NCBI GenBank assembly: GCA_963931435.1
Contig: OZ007012.1
Location: 372,001-436,000 of the forward strand
Length of the DNA: 64,000 nt
Source: Coprousia sp963931435
Lineage (GTDB): Bacteria; Actinomycetota; Coriobacteriia; Coriobacteriales; Coriobacteriaceae
Reading direction: 5' to 3'
In this document: positions 15,116 through 22,784 of the stretch, in pieces
How positions within the stretch are numbered: the first letter of the stretch is position 1
How the letters are laid out: every line of letters begins with the position of its first letter
Program-made: the position numbers and the translations under genes
Notes under the pieces: generated by a model
What the model saw: the letters and a program-made list of their open reading frames with translations, nothing else
Database searches by the model: none
What the model was told of the DNA's origin: nothing

Positions 15116-16285
15116 GTGACGGAACGGCTGCGGGACGGCTTCGGCCGCGACATAACCTATCTGCGCATCGCGGTGACCGACAAGTGCAACTTCCGCTGCG
15201 TGTACTGCATGCCCGAGGAGGGCGTGCCGCCGCGCGCCCACGACGAGCTGCTCTCCGCCGAGGAGATCGCGCATTTCGTCGAGTTGGTGGCGGCCGAGGG
15301 CGTGCGTCGCATCCGCCTCACGGGTGGCGAGCCGCTCGTCTCGCATCGGATCGTGCCCCTGGTGGCGGCCCTGCGCGCCATCCCCGGCATCGAGGACATC
15401 TCGCTCACCACCAACGGCGCGCTGCTGCCCCGGCTGGGCCCGGCGCTCAAGGAGGCAGGGCTCGACCGTGTGAACATCTCGCTCGACACCCTCGACCCCG
15501 TCCAGTTCGGCGCCATCACCCGGTTGGGTCGGTTGGAGCAGACGCTTTCCGGCATCGACGCGGCGCTCGAGTACGGGTTCGATCCGGTCAAGGTGAACTG
15601 CGTGGTGGTGCGCCGCCTCGACCAGGACGCGTTCGGGCTGGCGCGGCTCTCGCTCGACCGCCCGGTGCACGTGAGGTTTATCGAGTACATGCCCATCGGC
15701 AACGAGGAGACGGGTGCCACGCGCGCGCATGACGCGGCGCAGGACGCGCGTCCCCTCGAGGCGGGCGAGGGGATGGGGTCCGCTGCATCCCCCTCGGACG
15801 CCGCCGAGGGTTCCGATGCTCCTGCGCGAAAGGCCGCCGCGCCCGACCCGCACTGTCCCGGCAGCCTGGATGCCGCCGCATGGGATGCGAGCGACACCGT
15901 ACCCTCGGCCGAGCTGCGCGAGCGCATCTCGCGCGCGGGCGAGGCCGCGGGCATCGGTGCGCTCGAGCCCGTAAGCGAAGGCTCCGGCCCGGCCGGCGCC
16001 GGTCCGGCGGTGTACTGGCGCTTTCCGGGCGCCGCGGGCACGGTGGGGTTCATATCGGCCATGTCCAACCATTTCTGCAGCTCATGCAATCGCATGCGCC
16101 TCACGGCCGATGGGTCCATCCGGCCGTGCCTGTTCTCCGACGCGGAGTATCCTGTGCGCGGGGCGCTGCGGGCGGGCGACGACGAGCGGGTGCGTGCCAT
16201 CTGGCGCGACGCCGTGGCGCACAAGCCGCAGGAGCATCAGGTGATCGAGGGCACCGAGCGCTTCATGTCGCAGATCGGCGGCTGA
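15116..16285 (+). CDS. moaA: GTP 3',8-cyclase (molybdenum cofactor synthesis)
   Basis: A 389-residue radical SAM enzyme that converts GTP to the cyclic intermediate of molybdopterin synthesis. The radical SAM cluster motif is CNFRCVYC (Cys24, Cys28, Cys31). The second cluster is in the C-terminal FCSSCNRMRL segment with a later cysteine in RPCLF. The protein ends in Gly-Gly, as functional MoaA does. An Ala/Asp/Pro-rich insertion at about residues 198-258 makes it longer than the usual 320-340. It starts with GTG after AAGGGGGC and is followed by the moaC-mobB fusion. Confidence 0.93.
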   Translation: MTERLRDGFGRDITYLRIAVTDKCNFRCVYCMPEEGVPPRAHDELLSAEEIAHFVELVAAEGVRRIRLTGGEPLVSHRIVPLVAALRAIPGIEDISLTTNGALLPRLGPALKEAGLDRVNISLDTLDPVQFGAITRLGRLEQTLSGIDAALEYGFDPVKVNCVVVRRLDQDAFGLARLSLDRPVHVRFIEYMPIGNEETGATRAHDAAQDARPLEAGEGMGSAASPSDAAEGSDAPARKAAAPDPHCPGSLDAAAWDASDTVPSAELRERISRAGEAAGIGALEPVSEGSGPAGAGPAVYWRFPGAAGTVGFISAMSNHFCSSCNRMRLTADGSIRPCLFSDAEYPVRGALRAGDDERVRAIWRDAVAHKPQEHQVIEGTERFMSQIGG

Positions 16286-16329
16286 GGCGGCATCGCATGG
16301 CAGGGATCGAAATCGAAGGGAAGGGCGCT

Positions 16330-17538
16330 ATGGGCGAGCAGACCGGGCGCGACGCGTATCGCGACGAGCTCACGCATGTGGACGAGCGCGGCGACGTGCG
16401 GATGGTGGATGTCTCGGAGAAGGCCGTGACCCGCCGCATCGCCATCGCGGAGGGTTCCATCCTCATGCATCCCGAGACGCAGGCGATGGTGCTCGAGGAT
16501 CGCGCCAAGAAGGGCGACGTGCTGGCTTGCGCACGCGTGGCGGGCATCATGGCGGCCAAGCGCGCGAGCGACCTCATCCCCATGTGCCATCCCCTCATGA
16601 TCACCAAGGCGAAGGTGGAGATCGAGCCCATCGCCGCGCCGGGCGTCCCGGCGCCGGCGGGCATTGGAGCCGATGGTGACGGCGTCCTCACGCCGGTGGG
16701 TGCACCGATCGAGAGCGCTGGTTCGGCCGCCGCGCGGCAGGGTGCGCAGGCGGCAGGGCGCCCGGGCTGGGCGTCGGCGCGCGCGGACGGGCGCGTGGGC
16801 TTCCATGTGCGCGCGACCTGCGGCGTCACCGGCGTGACAGGCATCGAGATGGAGGCGCTCACGGCGGCGAGCGTGGCCTGCCTCACCATCTACGACATGT
16901 GCAAGGCGGTCGACCGCGGCATGGAGATCACCGACGTGCGGCTGCTGCACAAGGAGGGCGGCCGCTCGGGCCTCTGGGAGCGCGGCGCCGCGGATGCGGG
17001 CGCGCCGGCGCCTGTCGAGAAGCGCCCGGCGCCCGCCGTCGCGTTCGTCGGCTACCAGAACTCAGGCAAGACGACGCTCGTCGAGAAGGTCATCGCCGAG
17101 CTCTGCCGGCGGGGGCTCGCCGTGGGCACCGTGAAGCACCATGGCCATGCGGGGTTCGATATCGACGTGCCGGGCAAGGACTCGTGGCGCCATGCGCACG
17201 CCGGCAGCCGGCATGTGGGCCTCATCTGCGCGGACCGGTTCGCCGAGTACGCCGACACCGAGGGCGAGATGCCGCTCGACGAGCTGCTCGCCCGCTACAC
17301 CGATGTGGACGTGGTCCTCGTGGAGGGCTACAAGGCCGCAGGGCTGCCCAACATCGTGGTGGCGCGCTCCGGCGTGGACCGCATGCGCGGCGCCAGCTCG
17401 CTCGATTTGGTGGACGGCCGCACGCTCGCCGTGGCGTGCAACGACGCGCTCGCGCATCATCTGCGCGTGGCGCCCGTCGTGGACATCGACGACGCCGCCG
17501 CGGTGGCCGATGTGGTTGAGCGGTACCTGGGCAGGTAG
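16330..17538 (+). CDS. MoaC-MobB fusion protein
   Basis: About 402 residues. The N-terminal half is MoaC (cyclic pyranopterin monophosphate synthase): MVDVSEK, IPMCHPL and the closing KEGGRSGLW motif, with an Ala/Gly/Pro insertion at about 101-152. From about residue 235 the chain is MobB, a GTP-binding protein of molybdenum cofactor maturation, with P-loop GYQNSGKTT and the KHHGH segment. Both halves look intact. I prefer the ATG at 16330, which has GAAGGGAAGGG upstream; an in-frame ATG at 16297 is possible. It follows moaA by 44 bp, so the two are probably co-transcribed. Confidence 0.88.
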   Translation: MGEQTGRDAYRDELTHVDERGDVRMVDVSEKAVTRRIAIAEGSILMHPETQAMVLEDRAKKGDVLACARVAGIMAAKRASDLIPMCHPLMITKAKVEIEPIAAPGVPAPAGIGADGDGVLTPVGAPIESAGSAAARQGAQAAGRPGWASARADGRVGFHVRATCGVTGVTGIEMEALTAASVACLTIYDMCKAVDRGMEITDVRLLHKEGGRSGLWERGAADAGAPAPVEKRPAPAVAFVGYQNSGKTTLVEKVIAELCRRGLAVGTVKHHGHAGFDIDVPGKDSWRHAHAGSRHVGLICADRFAEYADTEGEMPLDELLARYTDVDVVLVEGYKAAGLPNIVVARSGVDRMRGASSLDLVDGRTLAVACNDALAHHLRVAPVVDIDDAAAVADVVERYLGR

Positions 17539-17707
17539 CTGAAGGGCGCGAGGTGGCGTGATGAACCTGCGAGCGGTTCGGCGCCCGCCTCGCCGCAGGC
17601 CGAGAAAGAGGCTCCGTACACCGGTGCCGCCTCCTGTCTCGGCGGATACGCCGCATCCCGTCGCGTATGGTGGTGCCAGCGCGTTCGGGCGCGCTGCCCG
17701 GCGCCTG

Positions 17708-17729
17708 CCTCCCGCAATGTCGCGGGAGG
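17708..17729 (+). other. Hairpin in the leader of the PTS EIIC gene
   Basis: Eight-bp arms CCTCCCGC and GCGGGAGG with a 6-nt loop lie 27 bp before the EIIC start. It may terminate moaC-mobB or act as a leader structure. Nothing else was recognised in 17539-17755. Confidence 0.35.
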
Positions 17730-17755
17730 GCCGATCGCGACCGGGGAGGAATCTC

Positions 17756-19081
17756 ATGTCGGCACTCGATAGCTTGGCACAGTCCGATGGCATGAAGAGG
17801 CTTCAGGCGGCGGGTGAGAAGCTCCAGCACAATGCCGCGTTCGGCGCCGTCTCGGGCGGAATGATGGCTACCATGGGGCTCATCCTGGCCGGCGCCATCT
17901 TCACCATCGTCTCCACGCTGCTCGACCTGGCCGGTGTGGTCCAGACCACCGACGCGGTCTACCAGTGGTTGCAACTGCCGTACAACATGACCATGGGACT
18001 CATCTCGTTGGCGGTGGCGTTCGCCGTTGCCTTCGCCTACACCACCAACCTGGGGATGCCCGGCGCCATGGCGAACGGCTTCGTGGCGCTCTTCCTTTTC
18101 CTTATGGTCGCCTCGCCCGTCCAGACGGTGACGCTCGCCGACGGTTCCACCATGAGCGTGCTCGACTCAACCTACCTGGGCGGGACGGGCATGTTCACAG
18201 CGCTCATCTTGCCGGTGATCGTGGTGCGCATCATCAAGCTCTGCGCCGACAAGCACGTGGTCATCCGCATGCCCTCCGTGGTGCCCGAGTTCCTATCCGA
18301 CTCCTTCAGCGCGCTCATCCCGCTGGTCGTCAACATCGTGCTGTGGTGCGGCCTCAACACCCTGGTCGAAACCTATACCGGCATGACCATCCCGGCGGCC
18401 ATCATGGCGGTGCTCTCGGTGCCGCTCGGCGCGCTCATCACCGCACCCGGGATGTTCGTGCTCATCGCCATCTGCATGGTGTTCTGGTCGGTGGGCATCC
18501 AGGGCACCTCCATCGTGGGCATCGTGCTCATGCCCGTCATGTTCACCGCCTACCAGACCAACGCCGAGCTCGTGGCCGCCGGCCAGGATCCGGTGTTCAA
18601 CCCCACGTTCATCTTCATGGCCGTCTCGACCTGCGGCGGCACGGGCAACATCCTGCCGCTCGCCGTGGCGTGCCTGCGTGCCAGATCCCAGCAGCTGCGC
18701 GCGGTGGGCAAGGCCGCCGTTGTGCCGGCCTGCTTCAACATCTCCGAGCCCATCGTGTTCGGCGTGCCCGTGATGCTCAACCCCGTGATGGTCATCCCCT
18801 TCATCCTCAACACCATCATCACGGCCGCCATCGCGTTTTTGCTGTTCCAGGTGGGTTTCCTGCGGCCTCCCTCGGTCATGCTCATGACCGTTCTGCCCAT
18901 CGGCTTCATCGAGTTCTTGAGCTCCATGGCGCCGCAGAACCTCGCGTTGCCTGTAATCGGGTTCGTGGTCGGATACCTGTGCTACCTGCCGTTCCTCACC
19001 ATCTACGACAAGCAGTGCCTGGAGCGCGAGGCCGCCGATCGGCCCGCTTCAGGTGCGCTCACGCCCTGCAGGAGTGACTGA
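17756..19081 (+). CDS. PTS cellobiose/beta-glucoside-type EIIC permease
   Basis: A 441-residue membrane protein of the lactose/cellobiose EIIC family, which imports a sugar while it is phosphorylated by EIIB. Family landmarks include TGGTGNILPLAV, the NISEPIVFGVPVMLNP loop that forms the sugar site, and the closing PFLTIYDKQ. Length is normal. The ATG at 17756 follows GGGGAGGA; the open frame upstream is Arg/Pro-rich and not coding. No EIIB or EIIA gene is adjacent, so these must come from elsewhere. The first IS110 copy lies 150 bp downstream. Confidence 0.9.
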   Translation: MSALDSLAQSDGMKRLQAAGEKLQHNAAFGAVSGGMMATMGLILAGAIFTIVSTLLDLAGVVQTTDAVYQWLQLPYNMTMGLISLAVAFAVAFAYTTNLGMPGAMANGFVALFLFLMVASPVQTVTLADGSTMSVLDSTYLGGTGMFTALILPVIVVRIIKLCADKHVVIRMPSVVPEFLSDSFSALIPLVVNIVLWCGLNTLVETYTGMTIPAAIMAVLSVPLGALITAPGMFVLIAICMVFWSVGIQGTSIVGIVLMPVMFTAYQTNAELVAAGQDPVFNPTFIFMAVSTCGGTGNILPLAVACLRARSQQLRAVGKAAVVPACFNISEPIVFGVPVMLNPVMVIPFILNTIITAAIAFLLFQVGFLRPPSVMLMTVLPIGFIEFLSSMAPQNLALPVIGFVVGYLCYLPFLTIYDKQCLEREAADRPASGALTPCRSD

Positions 19082-19223
19082 GCCTCGCATTGTTTCCCGA
19101 CGGGGATGCGGGGCCTTCGGTCGCAGTTGAACGGGCGCATTTTTCGGTGAGCGGTGTGGCCGCAGGGACGCCGGTCGTTCGTTCCGACCGGTTCCAAACG
19201 TGCCGCTTGGCTGATATGCGAAG

Positions 19224-19234
19224 CATCTACCTGC
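19224..19234 (+). other. IS110 target site, left half with core GC
   Basis: CATCTACCTGC borders the left end of the first IS copy and is identical, 11 of 11, to an internal segment at 19303-19313. The second copy has CTCCTACCAGC in the same place. The two insertion sites share CGAAGC, CTACC, core GC and GTCGG. Confidence 0.6.
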
Positions 19235-19251
19235 ACTGATAATTTGCGGTG

Positions 19252-19470
19252 TGGTCCTTCCGCCATCCGGCGGATACCATGTCGGTACGCGGCGCGGTGA
19301 CCCATCTACCTGCTGGCGCCCCTCGCGGGCCGCCCTCAAACCGACCTGTCCCGCGCCGCGCACCGGGCCCTCGGGCGGCCGCATGACCTGATAGGAGCCT
19401 GAGCGCTGCCGCGGACCCGAACACACCCGCATTGTAGCGCTCCCGCCAGTGCATTGTCTGCCCCGCCCGC
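19252..19470 (+). ncRNA. Predicted bridge RNA of IS110 copy 1
   Basis: The non-coding left end contains four guide-like segments in the order known for bridge RNAs. CATCTACCTGC (19303-19313) equals the left target with core. CCGAC (19341-19345) is the complement of the right target GTCGG. ATAGGAGC (19391-19398) equals the right end of the element, 20768-20775, with core. CAGTGC (19447-19452) is the reverse complement of the left end GCACTG (19233-19238). The first, third and fourth include the GC core; the second match is short. RNA ends are estimates. Confidence 0.65.
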
Positions 19471-19506
19471 AGGGCGCGCACGATCCGCGACGGGAGGGAG
19501 ACGAGC

Positions 19507-20754
19507 ATGAGGGTCAATCACGGCGACGTGCCCGAGGGGGCGGTCTTCGCGGGGGTGGACACGCACGCGGATGCGCACTGGCTGTGCGTGCTCGACGCGG
19601 TGGGGAGGCCCCTGCTGTCGGAGGCGTTCCCGGCGACGCCGGAGGGCTACGACGCGCTGGCCGCGGCGGTCGCCGGCGCCGGCGAGCCCATCGCGATCGG
19701 CGTCGAGGGCACCGCGACCTACGGGGCGGGGCTGGCGCGCAGGCTCTCCGAGCTCGGGCTGCCGGTCTGGGAGGTCCTGCAGCCGGAGAAGAGGAGGAGG
19801 CCGCGGGGCTCGAGGAAGAGCGACCCCGTCGACGCCGAGCGCGCGGCGCGCAAGGCGCTCTCGGGCGAGGGCCTCTCGGTCCCCAAGTCGCGCGACGGCT
19901 GGGTCGAGTCCGTGCGCGCGCTGCTGGCGGCGCGCGACCGGCTGGTGGCGTCGGCGACCGCCGCCGCCAACGCCGCCATCGCCATCGCCAGGTCCGCCCC
20001 CGAGGAGGTCGCCGGCCCCCTGAGGGGCATGCGCGCCGACCGCGCGATGCCCGCCGCGCTCGGGATGGGCGACCCGGGCGACCCGGTCGCGGCGTCGGCG
20101 CTGCGGGCCGTGCGGGCCCTCGCGGAGAGCTGGCGGGCGTCGCGCGCAGCCGCCGCGCGGCTCCTCGCGGAGATAGAGGGCCTCGTCCGCGGGGGCTGCC
20201 CCGCGCTGCTCTCCATGTACGGCTGCGGGCCCGTGAGCGCCGCCCGGCTCGCCGTCGCGGCCGGCGACAACCCGGAGAGGATGGCCTCCGAGGCCGCCTT
20301 CGCCGCCCTCTGCGGGGCCTCCCCCGTCGAGGCCTCGAGCGGCAGGACCGCGCGGCACCGCCTCAACCGGGGAGGCGACCGCAGGGCCAACAGCGCCCTC
20401 CACCAGATCGCCCGCCACAGGCTCGACCACGACCCGAGGACCGCGGCCTACGCGGCGAGGCGCAGGTCTGAGGGGCTTTCCGACAGGGAGATAATGCGAT
20501 GCCTCAAGCGCTACATAGCCCGCGAGGCGTACCGGGCGCTCACGGGCCCGCGGAGCTCCGGCCCGCGCTTCGACGCGGGCGGGCTCAGGTCGGCGAGGAG
20601 GGCCGCGGGGATCAGCCAGGAGGCGGCCGGCGAGGCGCTCGGGGTCTCAAAGGGGCTCATCTCGCTCATCGAGCTCGGGAGGGGCGGGAGCCCGTCAATG
20701 CGCGAGCGGTACCGCTCCTGGGTCGAGGACGGGTTCCCGATTCCGGCTGATTAG
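19507..20754 (+). CDS. IS110-family transposase with C-terminal XRE-like domain (copy 1)
   Basis: A 415-residue recombinase. The N-terminal RuvC-like DEDD domain supplies Asp18 (GVDTHAD), Glu67 (GVEGTATYG), Asp106 and Asp109 (KSDPVDAE). The C-terminal transposase_20 region has LCGASPVEASSG with the conserved serine, followed by RANSALHQIA. Unusually, residues about 360-395 form an XRE/HTH_3-type helix-turn-helix (LRSARRAAGISQEAAGEALG then VSKGLISLIELG). Typical IS110 transposases stop before this. The ATG follows GGGAGGGAGACGAGC. It would cut and join DNA under bridge-RNA guidance; the added domain may bind DNA or self-regulate. Confidence 0.9.
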   Translation: MRVNHGDVPEGAVFAGVDTHADAHWLCVLDAVGRPLLSEAFPATPEGYDALAAAVAGAGEPIAIGVEGTATYGAGLARRLSELGLPVWEVLQPEKRRRPRGSRKSDPVDAERAARKALSGEGLSVPKSRDGWVESVRALLAARDRLVASATAAANAAIAIARSAPEEVAGPLRGMRADRAMPAALGMGDPGDPVAASALRAVRALAESWRASRAAAARLLAEIEGLVRGGCPALLSMYGCGPVSAARLAVAAGDNPERMASEAAFAALCGASPVEASSGRTARHRLNRGGDRRANSALHQIARHRLDHDPRTAAYAARRRSEGLSDREIMRCLKRYIAREAYRALTGPRSSGPRFDAGGLRSARRAAGISQEAAGEALGVSKGLISLIELGRGGSPSMRERYRSWVEDGFPIPAD

Positions 20755-20757
20755 CGG

Positions 20758-20763
20758 TTGACA
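20758..20763 (+). promoter_or_regulatory. -35 box at the right end of IS110 copy 1
   Basis: TTGACA lies just after the transposase stop. If the element circularises at its GC cores, this box comes to lie 17 bp before TAATTT (19240-19245) in the left end. That builds a promoter facing the predicted bridge RNA, as described for circular IS110 forms. Confidence 0.5.
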
Positions 20764-20962
20764 AACAATAGGAGCGTCGGGTATCGGCGGTTTTACTCGA
20801 TCCTATCCAACTCGTCCCGTTTTCTTCCAGTTAGGGCGGAAGCGAGGAGAGCAGAACATTCTGTGAAGCTTTCCTATCATTTTCCTCAGAGGTATCCATG
20901 CGAGAGGGGCCGGGTGCCCGCGGCGCGTCCGGCCGTAGCCTTTCCGGGAAGAAAGGGGAACC

Positions 20963-21736
20963 ATGGAAAGTTTGTTCAACAGTCCCGCGATGATAAAGCT
21001 GCAGGAGTTCGGCCAGGCGCTCGGTCGCAACAAGTTCCTGTCGGCGTTGCAGGGCGCCATGATGAGCCTCATGTCCATCATCATGGTGGGCGCGATCTTC
21101 CAGATTATCTGCGCCGTCGGCGGTCCCACGATGTTCAACCTGTTCTCGTCCGACAGCCAGACCTACCAGATGCTCTACGCGCCCTACCAGTTCACCATGA
21201 ACCTGCTCTCGCTGTGGGTCGTGGGCATCATGGCTTTCAACTACGCGCGCAACCTCGACGTCAAGAGCCCGGTCATGAGCGCCATCCAGTGCCTCTCGGT
21301 GTTTCTGCTCACCTGCGGCGCGCTCGTGACCACCGAGGAGGCCGGTACCACCATCTCCATGACCTACTTGGGCGCCCAGGGCATGTTCGTGGGCTTCTTC
21401 ATCGTGTTCGTCTGCGTGAACATCGACCGGCTCTGCGCTGAGAAGAACATCTATATCCACATGCCCGACATCGTCCCGCAGGCCATCCTGAACGTGGTTG
21501 CCGTGCTCGTGCTCGCATGGTTGGCGATGGACGTGCTCCATCTCATCACCCCGCAGTGGATCTACCTGAGCGCGCTTCTGCCCATGGGCGTGGCCAACTA
21601 CCTCAAGACGCTCGATATCCGCAACTCCATCTTCGATTACGTCATGCTCATCCCCACGGCCGCCATCTGGTACCCGTTCTTCAAGACGTATGAGAAGCAG
21701 CTCGTCGCCCAGGAGCAGGCGGCTGCCGAGGAGTAG
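20963..21736 (+). CDS. Short PTS EIIC-like protein lacking the central region
   Basis: A 257-residue protein. The first 180 residues align with the N-terminal half of cellobiose-type EIIC (LQEFGQALGRNKFLSALQG; ...IHMPDIVPQAI), and the last 60 with the EIIC C-terminus (YLSALLPMGVANYLKTLDIR; YPFFKTYEKQLV). The middle of about 180 residues, including the sugar-site NISEP loop, is absent in frame. Membrane helices are preserved and the frame is clean with a strong AAGAAAGGGGAACC ribosome site, so it may be expressed. It could be a permease broken by internal deletion or a short paralogue with another role. Transport activity is doubtful. Confidence 0.75.
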   Translation: MESLFNSPAMIKLQEFGQALGRNKFLSALQGAMMSLMSIIMVGAIFQIICAVGGPTMFNLFSSDSQTYQMLYAPYQFTMNLLSLWVVGIMAFNYARNLDVKSPVMSAIQCLSVFLLTCGALVTTEEAGTTISMTYLGAQGMFVGFFIVFVCVNIDRLCAEKNIYIHMPDIVPQAILNVVAVLVLAWLAMDVLHLITPQWIYLSALLPMGVANYLKTLDIRNSIFDYVMLIPTAAIWYPFFKTYEKQLVAQEQAAAEE

Positions 21737-21942
21737 GCGCTCCAGCCCGCGCGGGCGGGCGCTCTCCAAGCGATGCGATCGATGCGCGCGGATGCCGGGC
21801 TCGGCGTCCGCGCGCCGCGTGCTGCGAGGCCCCTTGCAACCGATGGTGTGTGTGGGGCGGGCATCGCTCCAGCGGAAGGGCGTGCCCTGCCAGAGGCGGG
21901 CGGGACGCGTCGCGACGGGTGCGGGCAGCGGATGCGTTCTGG

Positions 21943-21948
21943 TATAAA
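21943..21948 (+). promoter_or_regulatory. -10 box upstream of the DUF3284 gene
   Basis: TATAAA lies 105 bp before the start. The 316-bp gap 21737-22052 otherwise holds only a GC-rich repeat (GCGCTCC/GGCGCTCTCC around GCCCGCGCGGGC at 21738-21768), which may form a terminator for the short EIIC gene. Confidence 0.45.
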
Positions 21949-22052
21949 AGGAGGATCCAGTCGTGCGGCGCACGCTGCGGCGGCGGATCACCGAACCCTG
22001 ATCGGAGCACCGCAGCCGAAGGACGCGGGCGTTGTGGAAGGAAAGAGGGCGC

Positions 22053-22589
22053 ATGAAAGTCGTTCGCACGCTGCGCGTGAGCGCTGAGGAGCTCTTTGCC
22101 TACTTCGAGAGCATCGCGGAGATCGCCCTGGAGGAGGAGCACGCCGGCGAGGAGGGCTACGAGGCGCCTCAGCTCGCTCCGGGCGTGGTGTTTCGCCTGG
22201 ATGCGGACAACCCCTATGCCTGCACCACCTGCGAAGTGCTCGAGTTCGAGCCGGGGCGCCGCTACCGCTACCACGCTTCGAACACGGATGAGCGCCTGAC
22301 AGTCTCCTTTGAGGTCGAGCTGGCGCGCAAGGGCATCCAGGTCACCTATGACGAGACGCTCGACGGCGCCGAGCCGGGTGTGGCGAGCGCGGCGAGGCTG
22401 GGGCGGATGTCGCAGGACCTCTACGATATCGAGAAGCGCCTGATCGACGCCCGTGCGGGCCGCGAGGAGACCGACGCGCTCGCCCTGAACCCGGCGCTCT
22501 GGATCGTCGACTCGCTCATGCAGAAGCGCGCGCAGCGCGATGCCAAGGCCTATCGCGCCTGGTCGCGCTTCCGCGGGAGCCGGTTCTAG
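22053..22589 (+). CDS. DUF3284-type protein of a beta-glucoside locus
   Basis: A 178-residue soluble protein beginning MKVVRTLRVSAEELFAYF. It resembles the DUF3284 family, small proteins encoded beside cellobiose PTS and phospho-beta-glucosidase genes in Gram-positive bacteria: an N-terminal START/SRPBCC-like sheet (YACTTCEVLEFEPGRRYRYH, VSFEVELARKGIQVTYDETL) followed by a helical end (ALWIVDSLMQKRAQRDAKAY). Molecular function is not known. The ATG at 22053 has GGAAGGAAAGAGG upstream. Context ties it to sugar uptake. Confidence 0.65.
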   Translation: MKVVRTLRVSAEELFAYFESIAEIALEEEHAGEEGYEAPQLAPGVVFRLDADNPYACTTCEVLEFEPGRRYRYHASNTDERLTVSFEVELARKGIQVTYDETLDGAEPGVASAARLGRMSQDLYDIEKRLIDARAGREETDALALNPALWIVDSLMQKRAQRDAKAYRAWSRFRGSRF

Positions 22590-22613
22590 GGCACGCGGAT
22601 CGGGAGGGTCGGG

Positions 22614-22720
22614 GATATCGACATCTACGCGCTCATACGGCAGATCGAGGCGCATCCCGGCGTGACGCAGAGCGAGCTCGCCGAGCGCTTCGGCGTGAGC
22701 GAGCGCACGGCCGCATTCCG
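22614..22720 (+). pseudogene. Helix-turn-helix regulator remnant
   Basis: A frame without a start codon encodes DIYALIRQIEAHPGVTQSEL then AERFGVSERTA, a clear HTH_11/DeoR-like N-terminus. It loses meaning after about 35 residues in an Arg-rich stretch. A GGGAGGG ribosome site remains, but no ATG, GTG or TTG follows at the right distance. It is truncated into the EIIC remnant downstream. Confidence 0.55.
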
Positions 22721-22784
22721 GAGGGGCCGGCGGCGCGGGCGATCGAGGATGCGACGGATGGCATTCTCTCACCGGTTGAGGGTA

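Larger units (their letters stand above)
19233..20775 (+). mobile_element. IS110-family insertion sequence, copy 1
   Basis: A 1,543-bp element defined by aligning the two copies in this window (the other is at 31112-32654, opposite strand). They differ at only a few positions, including 19249 and synonymous sites in the transposase. Both ends carry a GC dinucleotide that I take as the recombination core. There is no terminal inverted repeat and no longer target duplication, as usual for IS110. A 274-bp non-coding left end precedes the transposase, and only 21 bp follow its stop: the layout of the IS110 group that encodes a bridge RNA. Confidence 0.88.

Noticed and set aside
19336..20430. Open frames antisense to the IS110 transposase
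   Set aside because: They appear in both copies only because the copies are identical; composition is that of a GC-rich shadow frame.
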